Of a DNA stretch of 64,000 nt, positions 33,740 through 42,800 are shown piece by piece. The notes beneath the pieces were generated by a model that was given only the letters and a program-made list of their open reading frames with translations, was not told the origin of the DNA and did not search any database. This DNA is from Nibribacter koreensis (GTDB taxonomy: Bacteria > Bacteroidota > Bacteroidia > Cytophagales > Hymenobacteraceae). A program made the translations under genes and the position numbers. The DNA is taken from assembly GCF_039541795.1 (NCBI RefSeq), contig NZ_BAABGX010000003.1:434001-498000 (forward strand). Reading direction: 5' to 3'. The first letter of the stretch is position 1. Each line of letters begins with the position of its first letter.

Positions 33740-35371
33740 TTATTTGATGGATACAGAGTCTTTGGGCAGGTAGAACAGCTTCACTTTCTTTTCCTGGGCT
33801 ATCAATGTAGCCGTCGGGAATTGAGGTAGAATGTCCTCTTCTCTAAGCGTCATCATGAGTTCTGGATGCTCCAGGACGCCGTTGTTGATGAGCAGGAAAA
33901 CCGTGTCGGCTTGCTGGTCTTGAACAGTGTACTGCTCATACCGCTTGAAGGTATAGTTCTTGGGCACCTGGTAGCCATAGAAATACTCATAACCCCAGTG
34001 CATGGTGGAATCCATGAGCACCACATGCTTGCCTACAGGGTGGCGCAGGTGCTTGTCTATGATTCTCTTCTGCTCAAAGTAGTAAGAAACCGTGGGCTTG
34101 AGCATAAAGTACACCGGCCTAATGCTAGTTGCCAACGCCACGGCTCCCAGGCCTAGCCAAAATGGCACGGGCCGGTTATAGAGGAACAGCGCCAAAAAGA
34201 GAACCGCCAGCGGGGCGTACATCACCCATAAATCGCCACCGGCCAGCCAGGTGCTTATGCCAAACAGAACGGCCATGACTAGATAGGCATTTCTATGGTT
34301 CCACGCCTTTTCTAACGCTAGGCCTGCCGCCAGGCAGAAAGTAGGCAGCAAAGGATGAAACATGCGCGGGAGCAAGGGCATGGGCTTGTAAAAGTCTACC
34401 GTGGCCGTTCCAAACCAGATTGGAAAGAGCATGCACGCCATGGCCAACAACCAGAAACCGTGCGGCTCTCGCCAAGAGACGGGCCTGGCAAAACTTAGGA
34501 AGGAAAGCAAGGCAAACCCTACTGGAATAGCCAGGGCACAGCCAATGAAAAAGAGCAGCGGGCCATACGTAAGCCGCGGGAGCAACGTAGCCGCCCGGCT
34601 GCTGAGGTAGTCGTTACGGGTTTGGTCTGTGTTGGTGGCGGCAATGTCATCCAGGCGAAGGAGCGCATTACCCGTAAAAACCTTGTAGGCCACAAAATAG
34701 ATGGTCAAAAGCACAAGCCCCGTCACCGCGGCGGTTACCCAGAAACGGATGTTTTGTTTTTGTCTAACCTGTAAGAAGAACAGCGCCAAGTAAAAAGGCA
34801 CCGTGTAGACAATGGTCTCTTTGGTTAAAAAAGCCAACAGGTTCAAGCCCGCAAAGAGCACCCCCCAATAGATTTCCTGCTTAGGTGAAATGGCAAAGGG
34901 GGTTCTGAGCTTGTACAACACCAGCAGACAGGCCGTGGTAAAAAAGAGCAGGATGTTGTCTGGGTATAAGTAGTTGACCGTGTTGAGTTGGAAGTAATAG
35001 AGCCCCAGCAGGACCAAGGCCCAGCAGGTGGCTACCGGATGGTCTTTCTTAAAGCTGGCGTAGAGAAGGTACAATGTGCCCAAGGTGCAGAGCAAAGGCC
35101 AAAGGGTAGTAGTATAAACGTTATGGCCCCCAAGCCAATAAAAGAACGCCGTGGGCACAAACACCATGAACCGGTGCGAGAAGGAGTAATTGTCAAACTG
35201 GAACGTACCCTGCAACAGCTGCATGGCAAACATACTGTAGTCGTGGTCATCACCGAAGTAGAAGCCCTCATGCGCCAGAAAGAAATACGCCAGCGTGAAG
35301 CCAATGACCAGCACCAGCCAGAAGAGCGGTTTGGAGAAGAGTTGCCAGAGCGGTTGCAAAAACAGCGTCAT
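33740..35371 (-). CDS. Polytopic glycosyltransferase-like membrane protein (GT39/PMT_2 type)
   Basis: 543 aa with about a dozen hydrophobic segments. The first periplasmic loop contains an acidic cluster FYFGDDHDYSM (~38-48), the position where GT-C enzymes such as ArnT/PMT carry their catalytic Asp. Helices continue to ~430 and are followed by a soluble C-terminal domain (~435-543) with VVLMDSTMHWGYEYFYG. Likely uses a polyprenyl-phosphate sugar donor to glycosylate lipid or protein at the periplasmic face. Acceptor unknown and no glycan cluster is adjacent. Convergent with the upstream lipoprotein gene. Confidence 0.78.
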   Translation of the reverse strand: MTLFLQPLWQLFSKPLFWLVLVIGFTLAYFFLAHEGFYFGDDHDYSMFAMQLLQGTFQFDNYSFSHRFMVFVPTAFFYWLGGHNVYTTTLWPLLCTLGTLYLLYASFKKDHPVATCWALVLLGLYYFQLNTVNYLYPDNILLFFTTACLLVLYKLRTPFAISPKQEIYWGVLFAGLNLLAFLTKETIVYTVPFYLALFFLQVRQKQNIRFWVTAAVTGLVLLTIYFVAYKVFTGNALLRLDDIAATNTDQTRNDYLSSRAATLLPRLTYGPLLFFIGCALAIPVGFALLSFLSFARPVSWREPHGFWLLAMACMLFPIWFGTATVDFYKPMPLLPRMFHPLLPTFCLAAGLALEKAWNHRNAYLVMAVLFGISTWLAGGDLWVMYAPLAVLFLALFLYNRPVPFWLGLGAVALATSIRPVYFMLKPTVSYYFEQKRIIDKHLRHPVGKHVVLMDSTMHWGYEYFYGYQVPKNYTFKRYEQYTVQDQQADTVFLLINNGVLEHPELMMTLREEDILPQFPTATLIAQEKKVKLFYLPKDSVSIK

Positions 35372-35525
35372 ACAGATTGGGAGCGGTTTGGGTAAAGTTA
35401 TATAAATATAAACCGAGTTCTATAGCCTCATCCTTTGGCAAAAGTCTTTGAAAGCCCGACCTTTGCACTGGAGATACAAGGGAAGGGCCCTTCTACGTTA
35501 GAAGGGGAAGACGCAGCTGCATGAC

Positions 35526-37454
35526 ATGAGAACAACCTTACTTACTAAAGCTTTTTTATTGGTATTTCTGTGCTGTGCTACCACGGTGGCCCGTGCGCAG
35601 GACATGATTGAGACCCGCTTAGGGTATAATTACCTGGACAAGTTTGAGTTCTCTGATGAGTGGCAGTACCTTACCACAGATATGTATCTGCTCAATGCGG
35701 GGCAGTTCACTAAGGTCATCAATGAGCTGGAGCAAGGCACTACCAAAGCCCGCCGCCGCGACTACATCAACCTGGAGTCTCTCTTTATTTCGGCGCAGCT
35801 CAAGAACGCCAAGCTGTTTGGGCAGCAACCCATCGTGTACCCGCTGTTCAACTTCGCCATTGACAACTCCAAGAAAGAGTACACCACGCACATCTCTGAC
35901 CATCTAGACGCCATCAGGATCATTGACAAACTGCCCTTGGCCGCAGATGAGCGCAACATTGACGCGGTGGTGGAGGCCAAGCTTTTTACCGCAGACAGCC
36001 GCGAACTGTTTTTCAACATCATTGCCAACCAACTCACCAACATTGGTAAACTAGCCACGCCGCAGGTGGCCATGCTGTCTTTGGTGGGCGAGTTTGGGAA
36101 TTTGCTGCGCAACGCCGCCAAGCGCCAGGAATACAAGTTCAGCTCCACCATCAGGTTGTATGAGGGCCAGAATTTTGACACGCGTCTGCACTCGGTAAGG
36201 GTGTATGTGTTTGTGCCGTCCTTCGCCAAAGTGCCTGCGTTACGCACTGCCCGTCTAACCGAACTTCTGAGCAACAGCCCCCAAGGCTTTGAGAAGCAGA
36301 AGCTGGAGGCGGCCATGAACTTTAAGGACTATCCGGTGCTGGTGGTGGCCAACTACAAGTCGCTCTACAAGATGGACGCCTTGACGGGCAGCGAAATCTC
36401 GTCAGAGACCATTGAGCGCCGCCGCGTACGCATAGAGCAGGCCTACACCGCCGGCTTGGTGAATGATGACGCCTACAAGCAGGAGAAGTTCTTTGTGGAA
36501 TATCTGCGCAACTTTGCAGACCTGAAGCAGAACCTCAACAGCTACCGTCTCAACTACAAGAACAACAGCCCCGAGGCCAACGCCAAGACGTTGTTTGCCG
36601 TCATACAAGACTACAAACGCCTGAAAACACTGGCCCGCCAGCGCGACAATGAGTTTGCCCGCAACAGCACCTATCAGCGCATCTTCAAAGGCGAGTACCA
36701 ATCCATTTTAGCCTCTGCTGATGGCTATATGGAAACCGACCATAACCTCAAGAACGGTAAAGAGCTGGTGAACACCCTGCTGGAACTAGACCAGGAGCAG
36801 AGCAAACCCTTCACCGTGGCCCAGCGCGAATTTTACCTGAACAAGCTGTATTCTGTGGAGTTGCCTGGCCCTGAGTTTTTGGCCACCACCTTAGAAGGAG
36901 AAGCCTTCACGCGCCAAGTAAACAGGCTGGAGAGTGCGCAGTACAATGACCTTTTTGCCAAAGAGGTGAGCCGCTTGCGCGAGGCCACGCCTACAGAGGA
37001 GACCATAGCCCAGCGTAACGCCCTGCTAGAAAAATCCTCTACCACCAAATGCCGCACCTGCCGCGAAGACGTGAAACAGTCCGTACGCGTATTCAACCAA
37101 CGTTTAGAGGAGAAGGAGCTGGAAAAAGAACGCGCCCGGCGCCTGGACTTAGGCCAGCAGATTGAACGCAACGTCATTGTCTGGCTTAAGCAAGACGCCT
37201 GCATGGAGAACGCCTTTAAAACCCAGTATCCTACAGACGTGTTGCCGGCGCACATTCAACGGCTTAGAGAAAAAAAGGAAGAGTTGAAGCGGGAGATTTA
37301 CGAACTGGAGGGAATCCAAAAGACGCCGCCCGTTGACCCAAAGTCTGACCTCCTCAAAGAGCACAACCAACGCTTAGCAGGGAGATTGAAATTGCTGGAA
37401 CAGGGCTACGCCGATATCTGCACTGCTGAGAAGAGCCTTTGTGGCTGTGAGTAG
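35526..37454 (+). CDS. Large secreted protein of unknown family
   Basis: 642 aa. Signal peptide MRTTLLTKAFLLVFLCCATT with cleavage near ARAQ (~25). The rest is mostly helical, with HEAT/TPR-like alternation of hydrophobic and charged stretches, a CxxC in KCRTCRE (~504-510), a charged coiled coil ~515-600 (RLEEKELEKERARRL) and a Cys-rich end (CTAEKSLCGCE). No domain recognised. No barrel or lipobox, so periplasmic or secreted. Stop codon 6 bp before P38 copy 19. Possible thiol-based assembly through the CxxC is speculation. Confidence 0.75.
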   Translation: MRTTLLTKAFLLVFLCCATTVARAQDMIETRLGYNYLDKFEFSDEWQYLTTDMYLLNAGQFTKVINELEQGTTKARRRDYINLESLFISAQLKNAKLFGQQPIVYPLFNFAIDNSKKEYTTHISDHLDAIRIIDKLPLAADERNIDAVVEAKLFTADSRELFFNIIANQLTNIGKLATPQVAMLSLVGEFGNLLRNAAKRQEYKFSSTIRLYEGQNFDTRLHSVRVYVFVPSFAKVPALRTARLTELLSNSPQGFEKQKLEAAMNFKDYPVLVVANYKSLYKMDALTGSEISSETIERRRVRIEQAYTAGLVNDDAYKQEKFFVEYLRNFADLKQNLNSYRLNYKNNSPEANAKTLFAVIQDYKRLKTLARQRDNEFARNSTYQRIFKGEYQSILASADGYMETDHNLKNGKELVNTLLELDQEQSKPFTVAQREFYLNKLYSVELPGPEFLATTLEGEAFTRQVNRLESAQYNDLFAKEVSRLREATPTEETIAQRNALLEKSSTTKCRTCREDVKQSVRVFNQRLEEKELEKERARRLDLGQQIERNVIVWLKQDACMENAFKTQYPTDVLPAHIQRLREKKEELKREIYELEGIQKTPPVDPKSDLLKEHNQRLAGRLKLLEQGYADICTAEKSLCGCE

Positions 37455-37460
37455 CAAGAC

Positions 37461-37498
37461 CGTTTTTGGCTTGTTTTCTGGGAATCAGGCGAAAAACG
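37461..37498. repeat. P38 palindrome, copy 19
   Basis: 38 bp, centre CTGG, two mismatches. Left edge of repeat island 4, 6 bp past a stop codon, in the same position relative to family B and module C as copy 7. Confidence 0.87.
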
Positions 37499-37548
37499 AA
37501 GATTTCCTATGGAGCGGATTCTCCTCTTGATGATTACCCAACCGACGA

Positions 37549-37585
37549 TTCTCCCCTTGAGGGAAGCGCAGAGGGCTGTTTACAC
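37549..37585 (+). repeat. GC-rich hairpin family B, copy 5
   Basis: CTCCCCTTGAGGGAAGCG followed by CAGAGGGCTGTTTACAC. A decayed partial copy lies just before it at ~37519. Confidence 0.8.
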
Positions 37586-37609
37586 CAGCTGGTCGAACTG
37601 CCAGCCGTT

Positions 37610-37684
37610 GTTGGTGTTCTCACCAACGACTCAAACTGCCATCCAATTCGCTCTGTCCCCCTTTGAAGGGGGTAGGGGGATGAC
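37610..37684 (+). repeat. GTTGGTG/CACCAAC hairpin and family B2 hairpin
   Basis: Hairpin with loop TTCT (37610-37627), counterpart of 13003-13020, then TCCCCCTTTGAAGGGGG followed by TAGGGGGATGAC (37656-37684), the direct form of the element inverted at 16690. Confidence 0.75.
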
Positions 37685-37763
37685 AACTTTAGCTGGTAAA
37701 TTCCATTTCAGCCTCTACCTCCCATTCCCATCTTTTCAACTTTTCACTTCACTTACTTCCTGC

Positions 37764-38028
37764 GTTTGTCACTTTTCTCCTTGATGAGAAAAGTAACCAA
37801 AAGAATCAAGAGCCCCCGAACTCGCTGACCGCTCAGACAGGGCGGGGGCTCAAAGTGGTGCACCGTGAGAAGTGATTCGTTTCATCGTGGGCTTACGCCA
37901 TTGCCACATGACAGGCCACTGCTTCCTCCCTCGGGCAAAGAGACTTAAACTGACCAGTCTCTTTGCCCTCGGTCAAGGCCAGGCGGACTGCGGTGGGAGA
38001 AGTTGCAATGCGTTTTGCGCTGGCGCGG
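37764..38028 (+). repeat. Multi-hairpin module C, copy 2
   Basis: Pairs with 13096-13362. The 89-bp block to 37852 is identical, and later stems are kept although loops differ (here GGCAAAGAGACT pairs perfectly with AGTCTCTTTGCC). Stronger conservation of stems than loops suggests structure. Confidence 0.85.
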
Positions 38029-38153
38029 AGTTCATCGTAGAGACCAGGCACTGCCTTGTCTCTTGCGCATTGCTTTTCCTGCCTAACGCATCTGCCGCTA
38101 CTCAAAAGACCTCGTAGCGTCCGGCAGGACTTGTGAGCGTCTGTGCCAAGAAC

Positions 38154-38191
38154 CGTTTTTTGCCTAATTTCCAGAAAACAGGCAAAAAACG
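38154..38191. repeat. P38 palindrome, copy 20
   Basis: 38 bp, centre CCAG, stem variant CGTTTTTTGCCT against AGGCAAAAAACG (a paired G-C to T-A change). Abuts the trxA terminator hairpin. Right edge of island 4. Confidence 0.9.
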
Positions 38192-38226
38192 AAGAAGCCG
38201 CTCCTTGCACAGGAGCGGCTTCTTTC
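38191..38226 (-). terminator. Terminator of trxA, T-run supplied by P38
   Basis: GAAGAAGCCGCTCCT and AGGAGCGGCTTCTTTC, 5-nt loop. On the minus strand it is followed by CGTTTTTTG of P38 copy 20. Confidence 0.85.
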
Positions 38227-38248
38227 ATTCTAAAATGGCTAGGCTAGC

Positions 38249-38575
38249 TTAGGCTAACTGGCCGTCTAGTTTCTGAGCCAACACGTTCTTAGGAACGGCG
38301 CCCACTTGCTTGTCTACTACCTGTCCGTTCTTGAAAACCAACAAAGTAGGGATGCTACGGATACCGAACTTGGCAGATGTCTGCGGGTTGGCGTCTACGT
38401 CAACTTTTCCAATGATTACGCGTCCTTCATAGTCGCCGGCCAGTTCCTCTACTACGGGTCCTACCATGCGGCAAGGTCCGCACCACTCTGCCCAGAAGTC
38501 TACCAGGACAGGTTTATCTGAATTGATGATCTCCTCAAAATTCGCGTCGGTGATCTCGATTGCTTTATTTCCCAT
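38249..38575 (-). CDS. trxA: Thioredoxin
   Basis: 108 aa, the standard length. Active site WCGPC with Cys 32 and Cys 35 in DFWAEWCGPCRMVGP; the cis-Pro is in SIPTLLVFKNGQ (~75-86). Cytosolic protein disulfide reductase, the likely electron source for the DsbD encoded 7 kb away (functional inference only). A TATATTTG sequence on the minus strand at 38625-38618 fits TAnnTTTG and lies ~45 bp upstream of the ATG. Confidence 0.96.
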   Translation of the reverse strand: MGNKAIEITDANFEEIINSDKPVLVDFWAEWCGPCRMVGPVVEELAGDYEGRVIIGKVDVDANPQTSAKFGIRSIPTLLVFKNGQVVDKQVGAVPKNVLAQKLDGQLA

Positions 38576-38617
38576 GATTGTCTTTTTATAAATCGGTGTA
38601 TGGTAAATGTCTCAGTT

Positions 38618-38625
38618 CAAATATA
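38618..38625 (-). promoter_or_regulatory. Putative -7 element of trxA
   Basis: Minus-strand TATATTTG, ~43 bp before the trxA start. No TTG at the -33 spacing. Confidence 0.45.
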
Positions 38626-38694
38626 GAACCATTTCTTGTGTATCTATAAAAACGGCGTGATGTCTGCCAGTTTTACCAGTTTCCTGCAGGATAC

Positions 38695-38732
38695 CGTTTT
38701 TGGCCTGTTTTCTGGAAATGAGGTCAAAAACG
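38695..38732. repeat. P38 palindrome, copy 21
   Basis: 38 bp, left arm consensus, right arm one or two changes (ATGAGGTCAAAAACG). Lies ~320 bp downstream of the RAYT stop codon. Confidence 0.87.
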
Positions 38733-39054
38733 CCTTTCTATCTACTGATTCCTGTTCAAAAAGGTTGGATGATACGAATGGTAAGCGACTGACAGGATGG
38801 CATTGGATGTCTGCTTAGATATCTGTAGCGACTAGGTCTATGCCTAAAGATGAATGAATGCTTATAGCAATTGAAGGAAGATAGTGTTTCCTTTAAACGC
38901 AGACAGGCTGTAAAAAAAAACTTGGCTTTTCTAGTAGAAAGAGGTGGAAGCCAACTTTAAACCGGAAAAGCCAAGAACCCGAAGGTTTGATACAAAGGTA
39001 AGGAATTTGGCTGGATTGGCAAGTAGTCAGGAAGAGGCTTATCATTGAAAGTAC
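38733..39054. other. Gene-free stretch downstream of the RAYT gene
   Basis: No coding signal. Contains a weak AACTTGGCTTTTC ... GCCAAGTTT-type inverted stretch near 38919-38980, which could terminate the RAYT transcript. Nothing else recognised. Confidence 0.4.
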
Positions 39055-39600
39055 TTAATCTGCTAGGATAATTTCTATTAATCCTTTGCCACCAGCATAG
39101 TCTCGCGCTGAACTGTAGATAAAATGTTCTGGTTCCTGCACCCATTCGGCGCGTACTGGGTTCTGGTGGATGTAATCAATTTTTTGTTGCAGAAATTCAT
39201 TAGAGTGGATCTCTTTCGCTTCATTGCCGTCCTGCCAGAATTTGTAATGAATCACTTTGCTTTGCACGTTAGCCGGAAATTGAAACCTATAGAGCATCCA
39301 TTCCTTTCGGCTTTCATTTTCCTGTTTGATGGCTTCTACAATACTTCGGCTGGTGAATTTCTTGAAGTCCCGTAGAATGTCAGACAAGTTAGCGCCTTCT
39401 TTAGCCGATGCAATCAGGTGCAGGTGGTTGCTCATCAACACCCAAGCATAAATCTCTAAACCTTTCTTTTCCTGACAGAACTTTAGTGATTCCAAAATGA
39501 TGTGCCGATAAACAGGGCGTGTAAATACATCAATCCAATCAACCACCGTTAATGTTAGGAAGTATAGGTGACCCTCATGGATTTTGTTTTTAATGCCCAT
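39055..39600 (-). CDS. REP-associated tyrosine transposase (RAYT, Y1_Tnp family)
   Basis: 181 aa single-strand DNA transposase of the HUH/Y1 class. The HUH-type pair is in SNHLHLIAS (~58-66), with the preceding YAWVLM strand, and the catalytic Tyr is in KIDYIHQNPVRAEWV (~136-150). N-terminus HLYFLTLTVVDWIDVF is typical of Bacteroidota RAYTs. All expected catalytic residues are visible, so it may be active. Family knowledge: RAYTs are single-copy domesticated transposases associated with dispersed REP palindromes, usually flanked by the REPs they recognise. Four hairpins lie within 80-210 bp upstream of its start. Whether it also acts on P38 is open. Confidence 0.92.
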   Translation of the reverse strand: MGIKNKIHEGHLYFLTLTVVDWIDVFTRPVYRHIILESLKFCQEKKGLEIYAWVLMSNHLHLIASAKEGANLSDILRDFKKFTSRSIVEAIKQENESRKEWMLYRFQFPANVQSKVIHYKFWQDGNEAKEIHSNEFLQQKIDYIHQNPVRAEWVQEPEHFIYSSARDYAGGKGLIEIILAD

Positions 39601-39678
39601 GCCAGAGGGTACGAAACCGCCACTTTAACTGTTGCTAGATAACAATTGGTGTTTAGTACCGCTGTCAGCAGTCAGCTG

Positions 39679-39808
39679 TTCGGGATTTGTCAATCCCGAA
39701 CTACTCTGTTGGGGATCTCCAGATCCCCGTTGCGGGCCAATTGAGCAAACGCAGGCACGGGGATTGATAAATCCCCGACAGATAACTTCCGGATTTATAA
39801 ATCCGGAA
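39679..39808. repeat. Cluster of four REP-like hairpins upstream of the RAYT gene
   Basis: TTCGGGATT-TGTC-AATCCCGAA (39679-39700), GGGGATCT-CC-AGATCCCC (39711-39728), CGGGGATT-GATA-AATCCCCG (39758-39777) and TTCCGGATT-TATA-AATCCGGAA (39787-39808). All have perfect stems; three share the GGATT/AATCC pattern with compensating outer pairs. Typical of REP elements next to a RAYT. Confidence 0.88.
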
Positions 39809-39815
39809 GAGCTAG

Positions 39816-39833
39816 AATAACAGCCTAAAAACG
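39816..39833. repeat. P38 half element
   Basis: Only the right arm (AACAGCCTAAAAACG) is present; no left arm precedes it. On the minus strand its CGTTTTTAGG follows the dnaE terminator hairpin. Confidence 0.6.
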
Positions 39834-39865
39834 AAAAGCCCAGTTAATAAATCTCTCAACTGGGC
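39826..39865 (-). terminator. Terminator of dnaE
   Basis: CCCAGTT/AACTGGG stem (39840-39846 with 39858-39864) with a 12-nt loop, followed on the minus strand by CTTTTCGTTTTT, part of it from the P38 half element. Confidence 0.75.
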
Positions 39866-39898
39866 CCTCCAATGTCACGCTATCCTATACGCGATAAT

Positions 39899-42800
39899 CT
39901 AGATCAACTGACAAGTCGCTACCTCCAGATCCTTCACGTTCTGCAAGAAGACCTTCGGGTCAATGCGGTATTTGCGACTGAATAACTCTACGGCCAGTCT
40001 TTCACCTGGCTCCGTCAATACCAGCTCCAGTTTCTTCTGGCCGGGGCTGTTGACGGCGGCTTCTTCCAGGCGGTCAATGAGCATGGCGTTGATGTTGCGG
40101 ATGTCAATGTCCATGCGCACGCCTTTGCTCATCTTCTCGGCTACGTCGCTCAATAGTTGCATGGAGAGCGGTTTCAGTTCCCACTGGTCTTCTGACTTGT
40201 AGCGCAGGGTGACTTTGGCCCGAATGAACAGGTACATACCCTCTTTCACATAAGGAGAGAACTTTACGAAGTCTTCGCCAAACAGGGCTAGGCCCATAGT
40301 GTTGTCGTAGTCCTCCAGGGAGAAGAGCAGGAAGGGATTTCCGTTCTTGCCGGTGCGCATGACCACGTTGCTGATGATGCCGGCCACGTTCACGTCTCGG
40401 CCTTTAAACTCTTCAATGCGGTCCAGGCTACAGGTGCAGTAAGAGTCAATCTCCAGCTTGAACTGGTCCAGCGGGTGGCCCGACAGGTAGAAACCGATTA
40501 CCTCTTTCTCACGGCGGAGCATCTCGGTCAAAGACCAGGGCTGTACGTCTGGTACCTTTGGCAAGGGCATGTCTACGGCTCCGCCGCCCCCGAACAAGGA
40601 TTGCTGAGCGGCGCTTTTCTCTGCCTGGTACTGGTTCCCGAAGCGGACGGCCTTCTCCAGCAGGTTAATGGTTTCGCCTGGAGGGGTTTCTATGTACTGG
40701 GCGCGGTGGTAGCGTTCAAATGAGTCAAACGCCCCGGCCTGGGCCAGGCTTTCAAAGGTCTTCTTGTTCACGGCGCGCAGGTTCACGCGCTTAGCAAAAT
40801 CAAAGACATCGGTGTACGGGCCGGTTTTCTCGCGCTCCTCAATGATGGCTTCCACGGCGGCCTCGCCGGTGCCTTTCACGGCGCCCATCCCGAAACGGAT
40901 TTGCCCCTGCTGGTTCACATTGAACTGGTGGATGGATTCGTTTACATCGGGCCCCAACACCTGAATCTGCTGTTTGCGCGCCTCCTCAATAAAGAACGTC
41001 ACCTTCTTGATGTCGTTCATGTTGTGAGTGAGCACGGCGGCCATGTATTCTGCCGGATAATGTGCTTTTAAATACCCAGTTTGGTACGCGACCACGGAGT
41101 AGGCGGCGGAGTGCGAGCGGTTGAAGCCGTACTGCGCAAATTTCTCCATCACGTCAAATACCTCAGAGGCCTGCTTGGCAGGAATGTTATGAATCTCCTT
41201 CGCCCCGGCCACGAATTTCTCGCGCTCCTGGGCCATTTTCTTCATATCCTTCTTACCCATCGCCCGGCGAAGCAAATCGGCTCCACCCAATGAATAACCC
41301 GCCAACACCTGCGCCGTCTGCATAATCTGCTCCTGGTACACCATGATGCCGTAGGTGTTCTTCAGGAGCGGTTCCAGCAAAATGTGCGGGTATTCCACTT
41401 CCTCACGGCCCTGCTTCCGGTTAATGAAGTTCGGGATGAACTGCATCGGGCCCGGACGGTACAAGGCGTTCATGGCAATCAGGTCTTCAATGTTGGTCGG
41501 CTTGAGGTCCTTGAGGTACATGCGCATGCCCTCAGACTCAAACTGGAACGTCCCGATGGTGTCGCCCCGCTGGTAAAGGGCATAGGTTTTCTCATCGTCC
41601 AGCGGAATATTGTCAATGTCAATCTCTACGCCGTGGTTGCGTTTGATGAGCGCCATGGCGTCCTTCAGGATGGACAGGGTTTTCAGGCCCAAAAAGTCCA
41701 TCTTCAGCATGCCCGCGCTTTCAATCACCTTGCCGTCAAACTGCGTCACTAAGAGGTCAGAGTCCTTGGACGTGGACACTGGAATGTAGTTGGTAATGTC
41801 ATCTGGCGCGATAATCACCCCCGCCGCGTGAATACCGGTATTCCGCACCGAGCCTTCCAGCTTCTCAGCCAGTTTCAGAACTTTGGCGCGCAGGTCATTC
41901 CCGTCTCTGATGGAGGCAAGCTCCGGCGATTCTATAAACGCTTTGGCGAGCGTAGTACCCGGAACCTCAGGGACCATCTTGGCAAGTTCATTGGCCTCAG
42001 ACAAAGGCAAGTCCATAGCACGGGCCACGTCTTTGATAGACGATTTGGCAGCCATGGTACCGAAGGTGATAATCTGGGCCACCTGCGTTTTGCCGTATTT
42101 GTCTACCACGTAGTCAATCACGCGCTGACGGTTCACGTCGTCAAAGTCAATATCAATATCGGGCATGGACACCCGTTCTGGGTTCAGGAAACGCTCAAAC
42201 AACAGGGCGTACTTGATGGGGTCAATGTTGGTGATTCCCACGCAGTAGGCCACGGCAGAACCCGCCGCCGAACCCCGGCCCGGACCCACGGCCACGCCCA
42301 TGCTTCGGCCTTTGTTGATGAAATCCTGCGTAATAAGGAAGTAGCCCGCAAACCCCATGGTCTCAATGATGCCCAGCTCATAGTTCAGGCGTTCCTCTAC
42401 CTCGGCGGTAATCTCATGGTAACGTTTCTTGGCCCCTTCAAAGGTGAGGTGACGCAAAAACAAATCTGCCGTAGGGTGCTCCGGAGGCAACGGGAAGTTG
42501 GGCAACAGGATATCACGCTGAAGCTTGGGTGGCGTTATCTTGTCTACAATCTCATTGGTGTTGTCAACGGCAAACGGCACGTCCGCGAACAGTTGGTTCA
42601 TCTCGGCCTGAGACTTAAAGAAGAACTGGTCATTCGGGAAACCGAAACGGTCCTGCGGACGCGGTTTCTGCTGTTCCTCCTCGATGCGGTACAGCATACG
42701 GCGCACGTTCTCGTCATGGCCGTAAGAGTTTCTGATGTTGGTCAGCGTGTCATAAATCACCTCGCCGCTACCCGACATCATCCTAAAATACTGGGTCTGG

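Noticed and set aside
37509..38228. Several 66-111-codon frames in repeat island 4
   Set aside because: Composed of repeat hairpins on both strands; not conserved with island 1.
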